A DNA stretch of 24,659 nucleotides from CAYLOC01 sp964385195 (lineage in GTDB: Bacteria > Actinomycetota > Actinomycetes > Propionibacteriales > Nocardioidaceae). The stretch spans positions 1 through 24,659 of the forward strand of contig CAYLOC010000020.1 of NCBI GenBank assembly GCA_964385195.1, in the 5' to 3' direction. Positions 7,056 to 14,935 of the stretch are shown in pieces. The notes under the pieces were generated by a model. It was not told the DNA's origin, searched no databases, and saw only the letters and a list, made by a program, of their open reading frames with translations. How positions within the stretch are numbered: position 1 is the first letter of the stretch; each line of letters starts with the position of its first letter. The position numbers and the translations under genes are program-made.

Positions 7056-10037
7056 TCAGTTGACGGTGAGGTAGGTGCGCACCGGAGCGTCACGGTAGGT
7101 GATGAACCCCAGCCACCGTTTCGACGGGTCCAGCCCGCTCCAGGAGGCCGTCAGCTTGAAGGACTCGCCTCCGGTGACGGTGACCGGGCGCGGTTTGACG
7201 CTCAGCGAGGCAGCGGCGGTGGAGGTCCGGCCGTCCTGCGGAACGACCCATCCGGTGAGTTCGGCAGAGGTCTTTCCCGACGGGGGATTCACGGAGGTGA
7301 CGAAGGCCCGGTAGGTGCCCGGCTTCGGGTCGGGAAGCGTGACCACTTCCCGGCTGCCGGAACCGGCAGCGGTGGCCACCAGGTCACCGCCGCGGTAGAC
7401 GTACAGGTCCAGGTCGGCATTCGGCGTGCTGGCCTGGGTGGCGAAGCGGACGGCGGCGGTGTTCTTGGGTACCCGGTAGGTCTGGACCCGGGCGTTCGGG
7501 CCGCTCTGCGGGTCGCTCGGGTCGAAGTCCCCCCTGCCCAGGCTGAACTGCACCGGCTCGGCGGCGACCATCCCGACCGCCTGTGGGTGCAGTGTTCCGG
7601 TGACCCCGGCCACCGGGGTAAGCGTCACCGTCCCGCGTTGCCCGTGCCCGGTGACGTCTGTCGTGGCCCCGACCAGGGCGGGAGTGACGACGATGGGGCT
7701 GGTCACCGTATGGTGGCGCGTCCCGGTCCAGGTCAGCGTTCCGGTGGTGGGCACGCCGTACGTGGACTTCTTGGTGGCGGTGAACTGGGCCGTGAACGTG
7801 GCGGACTCGCCCGGCTTCAGCGTCAGCGAGTCCGGACGCACCGTCGTTTGTATGCCCCGCAGGCCGTGCACGCTGGCGGTGTAGGTCTCGGTGTGGTCGG
7901 TGACGTTGGTGACCGTGCGGGTCACCGACTCCGAGGCGAGGAGGCCGTTGACCGCGATCGACGGTAGGTTCACGTCACTGGCGGCGAGGGGCTGTTGCGC
8001 CACCGGGCGGCCGTCGGTGTAGGTGAAGCCTTGTGCGCTGAGGTAGCGCATCCAGTGCCCGTGGTCGGCTTCGTACACCAACCCGGGATCCAGTGCCGCC
8101 TTCGCGTCGGGGACGCCGGCGCCCTGCGCCCAGGGGCTGTCGTCCCGCCCGGAGACCGGAGTCGCGGTCGTCACCAGCGCCGACTTGGTCATGTCCGGTG
8201 TCCACGACGGGTGCGCCGAAGCCAGCAGGGCCGCGAGTCCTGCGACGTCGGCGGTGGCAAAGGACGTGCCGGAGGCAGGGCCCCACAGTTCGCCGGTCCG
8301 CTGCGGAGACGTCGCGCCGATGACGTCGGCTCCCGGTGCGGAAAGGTCCGGCTTCAGCACGTCACCGGAGGCGGTGGGTCCGCGTCCGGAGAACCGGGCG
8401 ACCTGCGGTACGTCGACGTGCTGGGTGGCCCCTGCGTCCAGGCGTGCGGTGGCGTCCGCGCCGGCCTTGTCGACGTAGGCCTTGATCGCCTCGCCGTCGG
8501 CCCTCGAGACGTGCACGGTGGGCACGGAGTGGGAGTCGGGGTCGGTGCTGTGTCGGTCGATGTTGACCAGCACCATGCCGATACCACCGGCACGAGCAAC
8601 GGCGGCGCTCTTGGCCACGCGGGCGATGCTGCCGCGGTCGCACACGACGATGGCGCCGTCGACCTTCGCGGCGTTCAGGGAGCCGCTGTAGCACAGTGCG
8701 GCCCGCTCGTCGGAGACGCCTGGTGCGGCCGCGTCGCCGGCGTACACCAGAGGAGCCGGGCCGACACTGTGACCGGAGAGCATGGCGCCGATGTAGACCC
8801 GGCCGTTGCCCAGCCGCACCCCGCCCTGGAGCAGGTCGTAGGTACTGGCGCCCACGGTCGTCACCCACGGCGCGGTGTGGGTCACCGTGTCCGCGGCGGG
8901 ACCGCCGTTGCCGGCAGGAACTGCCACGAAGACCCCGGCGGCGGTCGCGTTGAGGAGAGCCAGGCTCAGCACCGACGTGGTGACATCGGAGGGGGTGCCG
9001 AGAGAGTAGTTCAACACGTCGACGCCGTCTGCAACGGCCTGGTCGACGGCTTTGAGTGCGTCCGCGGTGCTGCAACCGTCCCGGTCGGGGTCGGGCGCGG
9101 CCCAGCATGCCTTGTAGATGCTGAGCCGGGCCTGCGGGGCGACGCCGGACACGTGCCCGAAGTCTTGGCCGGCGATGTGCACATCGACGCCGTTGTTACC
9201 CGCGGCGAGCGCGGCCACGTGCGAACCGTGGCCGTTGATGTCGCGCGGGGACAAGACGTCGGCCCGCGCGATGCCCGAGGTGTGGGTCGCCTGGAACCCC
9301 TTGCTGAAGTAACGGGCCGCGATCACCTTGGAGTTGCAGGTGCTCTTGCTCCAGTGTTCGCCGGGCTCACAGGTGCCGGTGAAGCCGGGGAGCGCCCGGT
9401 GGAGGCGGGAGCGGTCCAGCGGCAGACCGTCGAAGGAGGGGTTCTCCGGCCAGATCCCGGTACCGACGACCCCGATCACCTCGCCCTTCCCGGCCTCGTC
9501 GATGCCACCGACCTGGTGCCACGCCCCGTGCCGTCCGGCGAGGTCGAGTAACTGCGAGCTGTCGGTGTCGGTGCCGTGGTCGGCGGCGGAGGGTGTCGCA
9601 CTTCCCGTTGCGGTAGCGAGCCCGGCTGGTTGCACCGTGTGGCTGGGCTGGACCGTCAGTACGCCGTGGGAGGCCTGCAGTTGCTGCACCTGGCGCAGTG
9701 TCAGCATGGCGGCGAAGCCGTTCACGGCCGTGGTGTAGGAGTAGACGGTCTCCGGGTCGCCGAGACTGTCGAGGATGCGCTGCTGCCCGTCGCGGAGGTA
9801 GTCGCGGTAGCGCGTGACCGCGCTCCGGGTGGCGTCGAACCGGTCGCCCGGCTCGACTGTCGTGGCCGGGTAGCCGGGGATGCTTCCGGAGTACGTCGCC
9901 AGCGGGGGCCGGGCCAGGAGCACGACGTAGAGGCTGGTGGCGGGTTCCGGCTCGTCGGCGGATGCGGCCGCGGGTAACCCGAGCAGCGCAGCGATCACCG
10001 CCACGGCGGTCACCACCGCAGACCAGCCCTGCTTCAC
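7056..10037 (-). CDS. secreted subtilase (S8) with PA domain, catalytic Asp replaced
   Basis: A 993-aa exported protein. It has a signal peptide (about 1-27, ending AAASA), an I9-type propeptide (about 35-136), the S8 domain (about 165-650) with an inserted PA domain (about 435-535), an Fn3-like domain (about 690-785) and a PPC-like domain (about 820-925). This is the cucumisin-like layout also known in actinobacteria. His270 (GHGSH), the oxyanion Asn377 (AGNGG) and Ser592 (GTSFATADVAG) are present, but the Asp of the usual DTGI motif is Gly192 (VVGTGIWP, codon GGT at 9462-9464). The Ser-motif Pro-His is also changed to Ala-Asp. It could be a pseudoprotease or a very weak enzyme. The frame is open throughout. 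The GTG at 10037 has an AAGGAG ribosome site five bases away. Confidence 0.95.
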   Translation of the reverse strand: MKQGWSAVVTAVAVIAALLGLPAAASADEPEPATSLYVVLLARPPLATYSGSIPGYPATTVEPGDRFDATRSAVTRYRDYLRDGQQRILDSLGDPETVYSYTTAVNGFAAMLTLRQVQQLQASHGVLTVQPSHTVQPAGLATATGSATPSAADHGTDTDSSQLLDLAGRHGAWHQVGGIDEAGKGEVIGVVGTGIWPENPSFDGLPLDRSRLHRALPGFTGTCEPGEHWSKSTCNSKVIAARYFSKGFQATHTSGIARADVLSPRDINGHGSHVAALAAGNNGVDVHIAGQDFGHVSGVAPQARLSIYKACWAAPDPDRDGCSTADALKAVDQAVADGVDVLNYSLGTPSDVTTSVLSLALLNATAAGVFVAVPAGNGGPAADTVTHTAPWVTTVGASTYDLLQGGVRLGNGRVYIGAMLSGHSVGPAPLVYAGDAAAPGVSDERAALCYSGSLNAAKVDGAIVVCDRGSIARVAKSAAVARAGGIGMVLVNIDRHSTDPDSHSVPTVHVSRADGEAIKAYVDKAGADATARLDAGATQHVDVPQVARFSGRGPTASGDVLKPDLSAPGADVIGATSPQRTGELWGPASGTSFATADVAGLAALLASAHPSWTPDMTKSALVTTATPVSGRDDSPWAQGAGVPDAKAALDPGLVYEADHGHWMRYLSAQGFTYTDGRPVAQQPLAASDVNLPSIAVNGLLASESVTRTVTNVTDHTETYTASVHGLRGIQTTVRPDSLTLKPGESATFTAQFTATKKSTYGVPTTGTLTWTGTRHHTVTSPIVVTPALVGATTDVTGHGQRGTVTLTPVAGVTGTLHPQAVGMVAAEPVQFSLGRGDFDPSDPQSGPNARVQTYRVPKNTAAVRFATQASTPNADLDLYVYRGGDLVATAAGSGSREVVTLPDPKPGTYRAFVTSVNPPSGKTSAELTGWVVPQDGRTSTAAASLSVKPRPVTVTGGESFKLTASWSGLDPSKRWLGFITYRDAPVRTYLTVN

Positions 10038-10112
10038 CGGCGCTCCTTACCTGCCCCCTTGTCCCCTGCAGTTCCCCCCTACGCCCATCCCCGACCTCGG
10101 TTCCGGGACCGA

Positions 10113-10128
10113 TACAGTCTAAGGCGTG
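10113..10128 (+). promoter_or_regulatory. leaderless -10 element for the HAD-LarE gene
   Basis: TACAGT (10113-10118) is followed by seven bases and the GTG at 10126, which would be the transcript 5' end. The 88-bp gap to the divergent protease gene must hold both promoters. On the minus strand TAGACT overlaps the same site and could serve the protease. Confidence 0.55.
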
Positions 10129-11571
10129 AATGTCGTGGTTGGCTTCGACATGGATATGACCCTGCTAGATACGCGGGCGGCCGTCAAGCGAACCTGGGGC
10201 GAATTGTCCGAGTTAACAGGGGTTTGTATCGATCTTACGGCGGTCCTCGGACGCATCGGGATCCCCCTGGAGCAGGAGATGGCGCACTGGTTCGCCGATG
10301 CGGACATCCCCGGGTACGTCGAGACCTACCGTTCGTTGTACGCCAGGCTGGCGATCGACGCGGCCACGCCGATGCCAGGTGCCCGGTCGGCGCTCGATGC
10401 CGTCCACGCCGCCGGGGGCACGGCGGTGGTGGTGACGGCGAAGAACGAGGCCAGCGCCCAGCAGCACGTGCAGTACCTGGGGCTTCCGGTGGACGTCGTC
10501 GTAGGCGGGTTGTTCGGGGTGGACAAGGCCGCTGCGCTGCGCGAGCACGGTGCCACGGTCTACGTCGGCGACCATGTGCACGACATGGCAGGGGCACACG
10601 CGGCCGGGGCGAGTGCGGTCGGAGTGTGCACCGGCCCGTGCGACCTGACACAGCTCACCGGGGCCGGCGCGGACGCCATCCTTACCGATCTCACCGAGTT
10701 CCCTGACTGGTTCCAGGGCCATGTCCTGGACCAGCGTCTTACGGCACTGGAGCGCCGTCTGCACGAGATCGGCAGCGTCATGGTGGCCTTCAGCGGCGGC
10801 GCCGACTCGGCGTTCCTGCTCGCCGCGGCCGCCCGGTTCCTGGGTCCGGACCGGGTCATCGCCGCTACCGCGTTCTCCGACTCGCTGCCGGAGTCGGAGC
10901 GCGAGCCCGGGCGGGAGTTCTGCGAACGACTCGGCATCCGGCAGGTGACGCCGGAGACCCATGAGATGGCGCGGGCGGGCTACCGTGCGAATGCCGGTGA
11001 CCGCTGTTACTTCTGCAAGGCGGAGCTGCTCGACGTACTGCGGCCGCTCGCGGAGCAGTACGGCATCGCCGCGGTCGCCACCGGTACCAACGCCGACGAC
11101 GCGGTGGCCGGTTTCCGGCCCGGGATCCGGGCGGCGGCCGAACGGGGCGCGGTGACTCCGCTGTTGGATGCCGGGCTGCGCAAGGCGCAGATCCGCGCGG
11201 CGTCGCGCCGGTGGGGTCTGCCGACATGGGACAAACCCGCCGCCGCCTGCCTCTCCTCGCGGATTGCCTACGGCATCGAGGTGTCCCCGAGCCGGCTGGC
11301 GCGGGTCGAGCGGGCGGAGGTGTCGGTGCGCGCCGCGCTGGACCAACACGGCGTCGCGGTCCGTGACCTGCGGGTACGCGATCTCGGTGACCGGGCGCGG
11401 GTCGAGCTGGACGCGGACGCGCTGGCCCGGGTGGGGAACGATGCCGCAGCGGAGTCGGATGTGCTGTCCGCGGTGACCGGGGCGGGATTCCCCGACGGCT
11501 ACGTCGACCCGAAGGGCTTCCGGTCCGGATCGATGAACGAGCTGCTGGCCGAGCCGTCGGCGTACCGCTGA
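10126..11571 (+). CDS. larE: HAD phosphatase-LarE sulfur transferase fusion
   Basis: A 481-aa two-domain protein. Residues 1-195 form a HAD hydrolase with all four motifs: DMDMT (8-12), Thr104, Lys134 and GDHVHD (148-153). Residues 205-481 match LarE, the ATP-dependent sacrificial sulfur transferase that makes the thio groups of the nickel-pincer nucleotide. Visible there are the PP-loop SGGADS (223-228), the CYFC pair (Cys294, Cys297) and Cys375 in AAACLSSR, which aligns with sacrificial Cys176 of L. plantarum LarE. The GFRSGSMN block near the end is also typical. Free-standing LarE is about 270 aa, so the HAD part is an addition. No larA, larB or larC is in the window. What the HAD domain dephosphorylates is unknown. 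A fusion made by sequencing error is unlikely, since the frame is continuous and both domains are complete. Confidence 0.92.
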   Translation: MNVVVGFDMDMTLLDTRAAVKRTWGELSELTGVCIDLTAVLGRIGIPLEQEMAHWFADADIPGYVETYRSLYARLAIDAATPMPGARSALDAVHAAGGTAVVVTAKNEASAQQHVQYLGLPVDVVVGGLFGVDKAAALREHGATVYVGDHVHDMAGAHAAGASAVGVCTGPCDLTQLTGAGADAILTDLTEFPDWFQGHVLDQRLTALERRLHEIGSVMVAFSGGADSAFLLAAAARFLGPDRVIAATAFSDSLPESEREPGREFCERLGIRQVTPETHEMARAGYRANAGDRCYFCKAELLDVLRPLAEQYGIAAVATGTNADDAVAGFRPGIRAAAERGAVTPLLDAGLRKAQIRAASRRWGLPTWDKPAAACLSSRIAYGIEVSPSRLARVERAEVSVRAALDQHGVAVRDLRVRDLGDRARVELDADALARVGNDAAAESDVLSAVTGAGFPDGYVDPKGFRSGSMNELLAEPSAYR

Positions 11572-11600
11572 GTCCTCGCGCCTGCGGTTCCGCGAGCGTC

Positions 11601-11613
11601 TAGGATGGTGCGC
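11601..11613 (+). promoter_or_regulatory. probable -10 of the cold-shock gene
   Basis: TAGGAT (11601-11606) lies about 45 bp upstream of the GTG start, giving a short leader of roughly 40 nt that contains GAGG (11642-11645). No convincing -35 is visible. Confidence 0.4.
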
Positions 11614-11651
11614 CCGGGGTAAGACCAGTTCGACGAGACGTGAGGTTCCCA

Positions 11652-12032
11652 GTGCCAACCGGACGGATCAAGTGGTATGACGCGGAGAAGGGCTTCGGCT
11701 TCATCACCACCGATGACGGCGGCGACGTGTTCGTACGCGCGGACTCGCTGCCGGCGGATGCTGCTGTGCGTTCGGGGACCCGTGTGGAGTTCGGCCTGGT
11801 TCAGGGCCGGAAGGGAGACCAGGCGATCCAGGTGAGCGTGCTGTCGCCGCAGCCGTCGGTGGCCCGGGCGCGCAGGAAGAAGCCCGAGGACATGGTCGGG
11901 ATCGTCGAGGACACGATGCGGCTGCTGGAACAGCTCGAGGGCAACTACCGCCGCGGCCGGCACCCGGACTCCCGGTCGGCGAAGCAGACCGCGAACCTCC
12001 TCCGCGCCCTCGCCGGCGAACTCGACACCTGA
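11652..12032 (+). CDS. cold-shock domain protein with C-terminal extension
   Basis: A 126-aa protein. The first ~65 residues are a cold-shock domain with RNP1-like KGFGFI and RNP2-like DVFVR, which bind single-stranded nucleic acid. A basic linker (RARRKKPED) leads into a helical tail of about 45 residues; this longer form is typical of actinobacteria (compare M. tuberculosis CspB). An RNA-chaperone role in the cytoplasm is the family expectation. The GTG at 11652 was chosen over 11640 because GAGG (11642-11645) lies six bases before it and PTGRIKWYD is the conserved N-terminus. It has its own promoter and is convergent with the MFS gene. Confidence 0.92.
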   Translation: MPTGRIKWYDAEKGFGFITTDDGGDVFVRADSLPADAAVRSGTRVEFGLVQGRKGDQAIQVSVLSPQPSVARARRKKPEDMVGIVEDTMRLLEQLEGNYRRGRHPDSRSAKQTANLLRALAGELDT

Positions 12033-12083
12033 CCCGCCGCAGCCGCCCCACTCCGCTCCGCCCCGCCCCGCCCCGCCTGCGGT

Positions 12084-12121
12084 TGCCTTGTAGACGGGGC
12101 AAACGCACCGTCTACAAGGCA
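12084..12121. terminator. 14-bp perfect hairpin between convergent genes
   Basis: TGCCTTGTAGACGG (12084-12097) and CCGTCTACAAGGCA (12108-12121) pair perfectly around a 10-nt loop. It lies 52 bp after the cold-shock stop and 105 bp past the MFS stop on the other strand, the position expected for a bidirectional terminator. It lacks a T-run and overlaps a second hairpin (12117-12150). A REP-like element is the alternative. Confidence 0.6.
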
Positions 12122-12150
12122 GATGTGGCTCGCCAACGGTGCATCTGCCT
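12117..12150. repeat. second, overlapping inverted repeat (9-bp arms)
   Basis: AGGCAGATG (12117-12125) pairs with CATCTGCCT (12142-12150) around a 16-nt loop. Its left arm shares AGGCA (12117-12121) with the hairpin at 12084-12121, so the two structures exclude each other. Before them, 12051-12077 is a low-complexity run of CCGCC-like pentamers. Nothing else is seen in the 193-bp intergenic stretch. Confidence 0.6.
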
Positions 12151-12225
12151 CGCCGACCCCTTCCCTCACCCGGTACGTCGGGGGCACGTCGAGTGCGTCT
12201 GCAGCTTCCGGAGGGCGTACGCCGA

Positions 12226-13611
12226 TCAGGCCGGCCGCGCGCGCCCGGGCCGCTGCGCATGCCGGCGCTGCATCACGGTCCGCCCGCGCAGCACCAGCAG
12301 CAGCCACAGCACCAGGACCCCGGCCACGATCGACAGCCCCAGCGGCGCGATCAGCGGCATGAACACGCCGAGGAAGCCGCCGATCACCCACGACAGCTGC
12401 AACAGCGTCTCCGACCGGCCGAAGACACTGGTCCGGACGTCCTCGGCCACCTCACGCTGGATGAGCGCGTCCAAAGACAGCTTGCCCAGCTGCTGGCTGA
12501 GGCCGGCCACCAGGCCGAGCACCAGCGCCGTGATGAGCCCGAAGAGCAGCGCAGCACAGATTGCCGCCGCCGCGTCCGCCGCCAGGGTGACCAGCACCAG
12601 GTTCTCCGGTTTTCGGTCGCGGAGCAGGTTGCCCAGCAGTGTCCCCAGCCCGCTCCCGGCCCCGGCCGCCCCGATCACCAGCGCGATCAGGATTCCCTTG
12701 TGCTGTTCCCAGCCGTGGATCGGCTGCTCCCGGAGCAGGAACGCCATGTACATCGTCAAGAACCCCGACAGGATCCGCAGCCCGGAGTTGCACCGCAGGG
12801 CGGTGATGACTGTGGGACGGATGACGACGTGCCGGGCCCGGGTCGGCGTGTCGGCCATCTGCCGCATCTCAACCTGGACTTCCCCCTCGGAGGAGTCCAC
12901 CCGGGAGGGCAACAGCACCGCCAGGATCGTGCCGCCGACGTAGACGAGGGTGGCGTACCGCAGCGCCCACCCGGCGGAGAAGTGCGCGATCCCGGTCGCC
13001 AGCGGCGCCGAGATCACCGCCCCGGCGATCCCGGCCAGCGAGATCCGCGAGTTGGCCTTCACCAGCGACAGTTCGCGCGGGAGCACCCGCGGTACGGCGG
13101 ACGCGCGCGTGACGCCGTACGCCTTCGACGCGATGAGGCAGGCCAGCGCCGCGGGAAACAGCCACGGCGAGTCGTTGTGCACCGCTGACGCCATCGCCCA
13201 GCAGCTGAACGCCCGGACGGCCATCGTCGCGCCGATCGCCCATCGACGGCCCCGGCGGAACCGGTCCAGGAACGGACCCAGCAGCGGAGCCAGGACCGCG
13301 AACGGCAGCATCGTGACGCCGAGGAACAGCGCGATCTGGCTGCGCGCCTCCCCGCTGGGCACCTGGAAGAACAACGTCCCCGCCAGCGAGATCGCCAACG
13401 CGGCGTCCCCTCCGGCGTTGAACGCGTGCAGCTCGATGAGCCGGTAGAGCCCGGTCTCGCCCGCCCCTTGGGCGTGGGAGACACGGCGGGCGGCGTGCAG
13501 CGCGTTCTCCGCCGCACGCCCGGACAGGGCCGCGGCCCGGCGCCCGACACGCGCCGCCTTCCGCCCCGCGCCGGCCACGCGGCGCTCGTCGTCCCGGCCC
13601 TGCTCCTCCAC
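12226..13611 (-). CDS. MFS transporter
   Basis: A 461-aa major facilitator superfamily membrane protein with about eleven to twelve hydrophobic segments, a cytoplasmic Arg/Ala-rich N-terminal extension of about 60 residues, and a basic C-terminal tail (RGRTVMQRRHAQRPGRARP). The loop DRFRRGRR after the second or third segment is the MFS motif A region. Its substrate is unknown. Position between a cold-shock gene and DUF3027 matches M. tuberculosis Rv0876c. I chose the GTG at 13611, preceded by CAGGAT and six bases (leaderless pattern); the ATG at 13671 would run across the region upstream of the divergent gene. Confidence 0.88.
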   Translation of the reverse strand: MEEQGRDDERRVAGAGRKAARVGRRAAALSGRAAENALHAARRVSHAQGAGETGLYRLIELHAFNAGGDAALAISLAGTLFFQVPSGEARSQIALFLGVTMLPFAVLAPLLGPFLDRFRRGRRWAIGATMAVRAFSCWAMASAVHNDSPWLFPAALACLIASKAYGVTRASAVPRVLPRELSLVKANSRISLAGIAGAVISAPLATGIAHFSAGWALRYATLVYVGGTILAVLLPSRVDSSEGEVQVEMRQMADTPTRARHVVIRPTVITALRCNSGLRILSGFLTMYMAFLLREQPIHGWEQHKGILIALVIGAAGAGSGLGTLLGNLLRDRKPENLVLVTLAADAAAAICAALLFGLITALVLGLVAGLSQQLGKLSLDALIQREVAEDVRTSVFGRSETLLQLSWVIGGFLGVFMPLIAPLGLSIVAGVLVLWLLLVLRGRTVMQRRHAQRPGRARPA

Positions 13612-13700
13612 GCCCCTATCCTGCCTTGAACCGGTTCCAGGTGGTCGGTAGTGGGGCCGTTGATTGGCCAACAGCTTCGGCGATGCGCGACAATCAAGGG
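13612..13700. promoter_or_regulatory. divergent promoter region, MFS / DUF3027
   Basis: This 89-bp gap carries CAGGAT (minus, 13618-13623) six bases from the MFS GTG, and GACAAT (plus, 13689-13694) six bases from the DUF3027 GTG. An 8-bp palindrome TTGGCCAA (13664-13671) sits between them and could be a regulator site. No classical -35 is clear on either side. Confidence 0.4.
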
Positions 13701-14495
13701 GTGATGACCCGTGCCAGAGCCCCCAAGGCCGATCGGATTCTCTCCGCTGCCGAGTCCGAGGCCCGCGACGCCCTCGCCGACGAGGTCGGTCCGGAGGCTG
13801 TCGGCGCCTACGAGGGATCGGTCACCGAGGACGACCGATTGGTGACGCACTTCTTCGCCGCTACCGACCCCGCCTATACCGGCTGGAGATGGGCGGTCAC
13901 CCTCACCCGTGCCCCCCGCGCGAAGTCGGTCACGGTGAACGAGGTCGTCCTGTTGCCCGGAGAACGTGCGCTGGTTGCTCCGGAGTGGGTGGCATGGAAG
14001 GACCGGGTCGACCCCGAGGACCTGGGCCCCGGTGACCTGGTCCCGGTCGAGGAAACCGACCCCAGGCTGGTTCCCGGGTACCTCGAAGGCGATGAGCTGC
14101 TCGATGCCGCTGCCGGCCGGGAGATCCGGGAGGTCGTGCGTGAGGTCGGGCTCGGCCGCGAGCGCGTGCTGTCGGCCGAGGGGCGCGAGTGGGCCGCGGA
14201 TCGCTGGTACGCCGGCGACGGCGGCCCGGACACCGCGATCGCCAAGTCCGCCCCGGGCCGGTGCGTCACCTGCGGGTTCCTCACTCGTATGGCCGGGCCG
14301 TTGGGGAACGTCTTCGGGGTGTGTGCCAACTCATCCTCCCCGAGCGATGGCACGGTGGTGTCCTTCGACCACGGTTGTGGTGCACACTCCGACGTCCGCG
14401 CTGAGCACGTCGCGGCAGCCTCAAGCCCCACGCACGACACGCTCACCTGGGAGTCCTGGGACATCTGGGGCGACGCGGACGTCGACTACCTGTAG
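13701..14495 (+). CDS. DUF3027 protein with four-cysteine motif
   Basis: A 264-aa actinobacterial protein of the DUF3027 family, whose function is unknown. The middle part (WRWAVTLTRAP, VNEVVLLPG) is the conserved beta-rich core. Near the C-terminus four cysteines, Cys188, Cys191 (CVTC), Cys208 (FGVCANS) and Cys226 (HGCGAHSD), look like a structural zinc site. In M. tuberculosis the homologue (Rv0877) also lies divergent from an MFS gene. The start is a tandem GTG-ATG (13701/13704) preceded by GACAAT at 6 nt; either is possible and they differ by one residue. It is convergent with DUF2530, with only 16 bp between the stops. Confidence 0.88.
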   Translation: MMTRARAPKADRILSAAESEARDALADEVGPEAVGAYEGSVTEDDRLVTHFFAATDPAYTGWRWAVTLTRAPRAKSVTVNEVVLLPGERALVAPEWVAWKDRVDPEDLGPGDLVPVEETDPRLVPGYLEGDELLDAAAGREIREVVREVGLGRERVLSAEGREWAADRWYAGDGGPDTAIAKSAPGRCVTCGFLTRMAGPLGNVFGVCANSSSPSDGTVVSFDHGCGAHSDVRAEHVAAASSPTHDTLTWESWDIWGDADVDYL

Positions 14496-14511
14496 CGGCT
14501 GCCGAACACCG

Positions 14512-14850
14512 TCACTCGGCGTCGCGGACAGACGCGTCCTGTTCGGCCTGCAGGAGCCGGTGTCGCCGGCGCCGGCAGTACTCCAGCCCTAGAAGCCCGA
14601 GCCCGAACCCGGCCAGGCACGTCCACAGCCACCAGCCGCGCCCGTGGTCAACCAGGGTGGCGTGGAACGGCAGCAGGGCGATGAAACCGATGAGCCAGAT
14701 GATCGAGCCCACGAGCACCGTGCGTACCCCGGTGACGTCCAGCGGTGGGACCTTCGCCACGACGTAGGTCGTGTGCCCCAGGTCGATGCGCTCGACCTGG
14801 GGACGACCCCCGAGGGGGTCCGGGTCGGAGTGCGAAGGGTGAGCGGGCAC
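14512..14850 (-). CDS. DUF2530 two-helix membrane protein
   Basis: A 112-aa membrane protein of the DUF2530 family. After a soluble N-terminus comes the conserved PPLDVTGVRTVLVGSIIWL block, two transmembrane helices (about 47-67 and 76-98) and the typical WWLWTCLAGFGLG signature, then a basic tail (CRRRRHR). Function unknown. It lies divergent from marR, as in M. tuberculosis (Rv0879c/Rv0880). The GTG at 14850 is preceded by TACCCT and six bases, so a leaderless start fits better than upstream candidates. Confidence 0.87.
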   Translation of the reverse strand: MPAHPSHSDPDPLGGRPQVERIDLGHTTYVVAKVPPLDVTGVRTVLVGSIIWLIGFIALLPFHATLVDHGRGWWLWTCLAGFGLGLLGLEYCRRRRHRLLQAEQDASVRDAE

Positions 14851-14862
14851 CCGTCCAGGGTA
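14848..14862 (-). promoter_or_regulatory. leaderless -10 element for DUF2530
   Basis: TACCCT (14857-14862, minus strand), a 6-nt spacer, then GTG at 14850. No Shine-Dalgarno is present. Confidence 0.5.
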
Positions 14863-14903
14863 CACATTCGATGTGACCGGACTCTCATCCGCGGGACACA
14901 TAG

Positions 14904-14929
14904 TTAGCGTTGCTAATGAGATATGCTAA
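14904..14929 (+). promoter_or_regulatory. marR promoter with palindromic operator
   Basis: The perfect inverted repeat TTAGC-GTT-GCTAA (14904-14916) lies just upstream of the -10 TATGCT (14922-14927), which is eight bases before the marR GTG. A third half-site GCTAA (14925-14929) overlaps the -10. MarR dimers bind palindromes of this size, so occupancy here would block RNA polymerase and give autorepression. The same site could affect the divergent DUF2530 promoter about 45 bp away. Confidence 0.65.
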
Positions 14930-14935
14930 GTAGTT

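Noticed and set aside
10213..11658. 481-codon open frame antisense to HAD-LarE
   Set aside because: The translation is Arg/Pro/Gly/His-rich without domains, whereas the plus strand encodes two complete enzymes.
12139..13188. 349-codon frame antisense to the MFS gene
   Set aside because: Gln/Arg/Pro-rich shadow of a membrane protein gene with no independent support.
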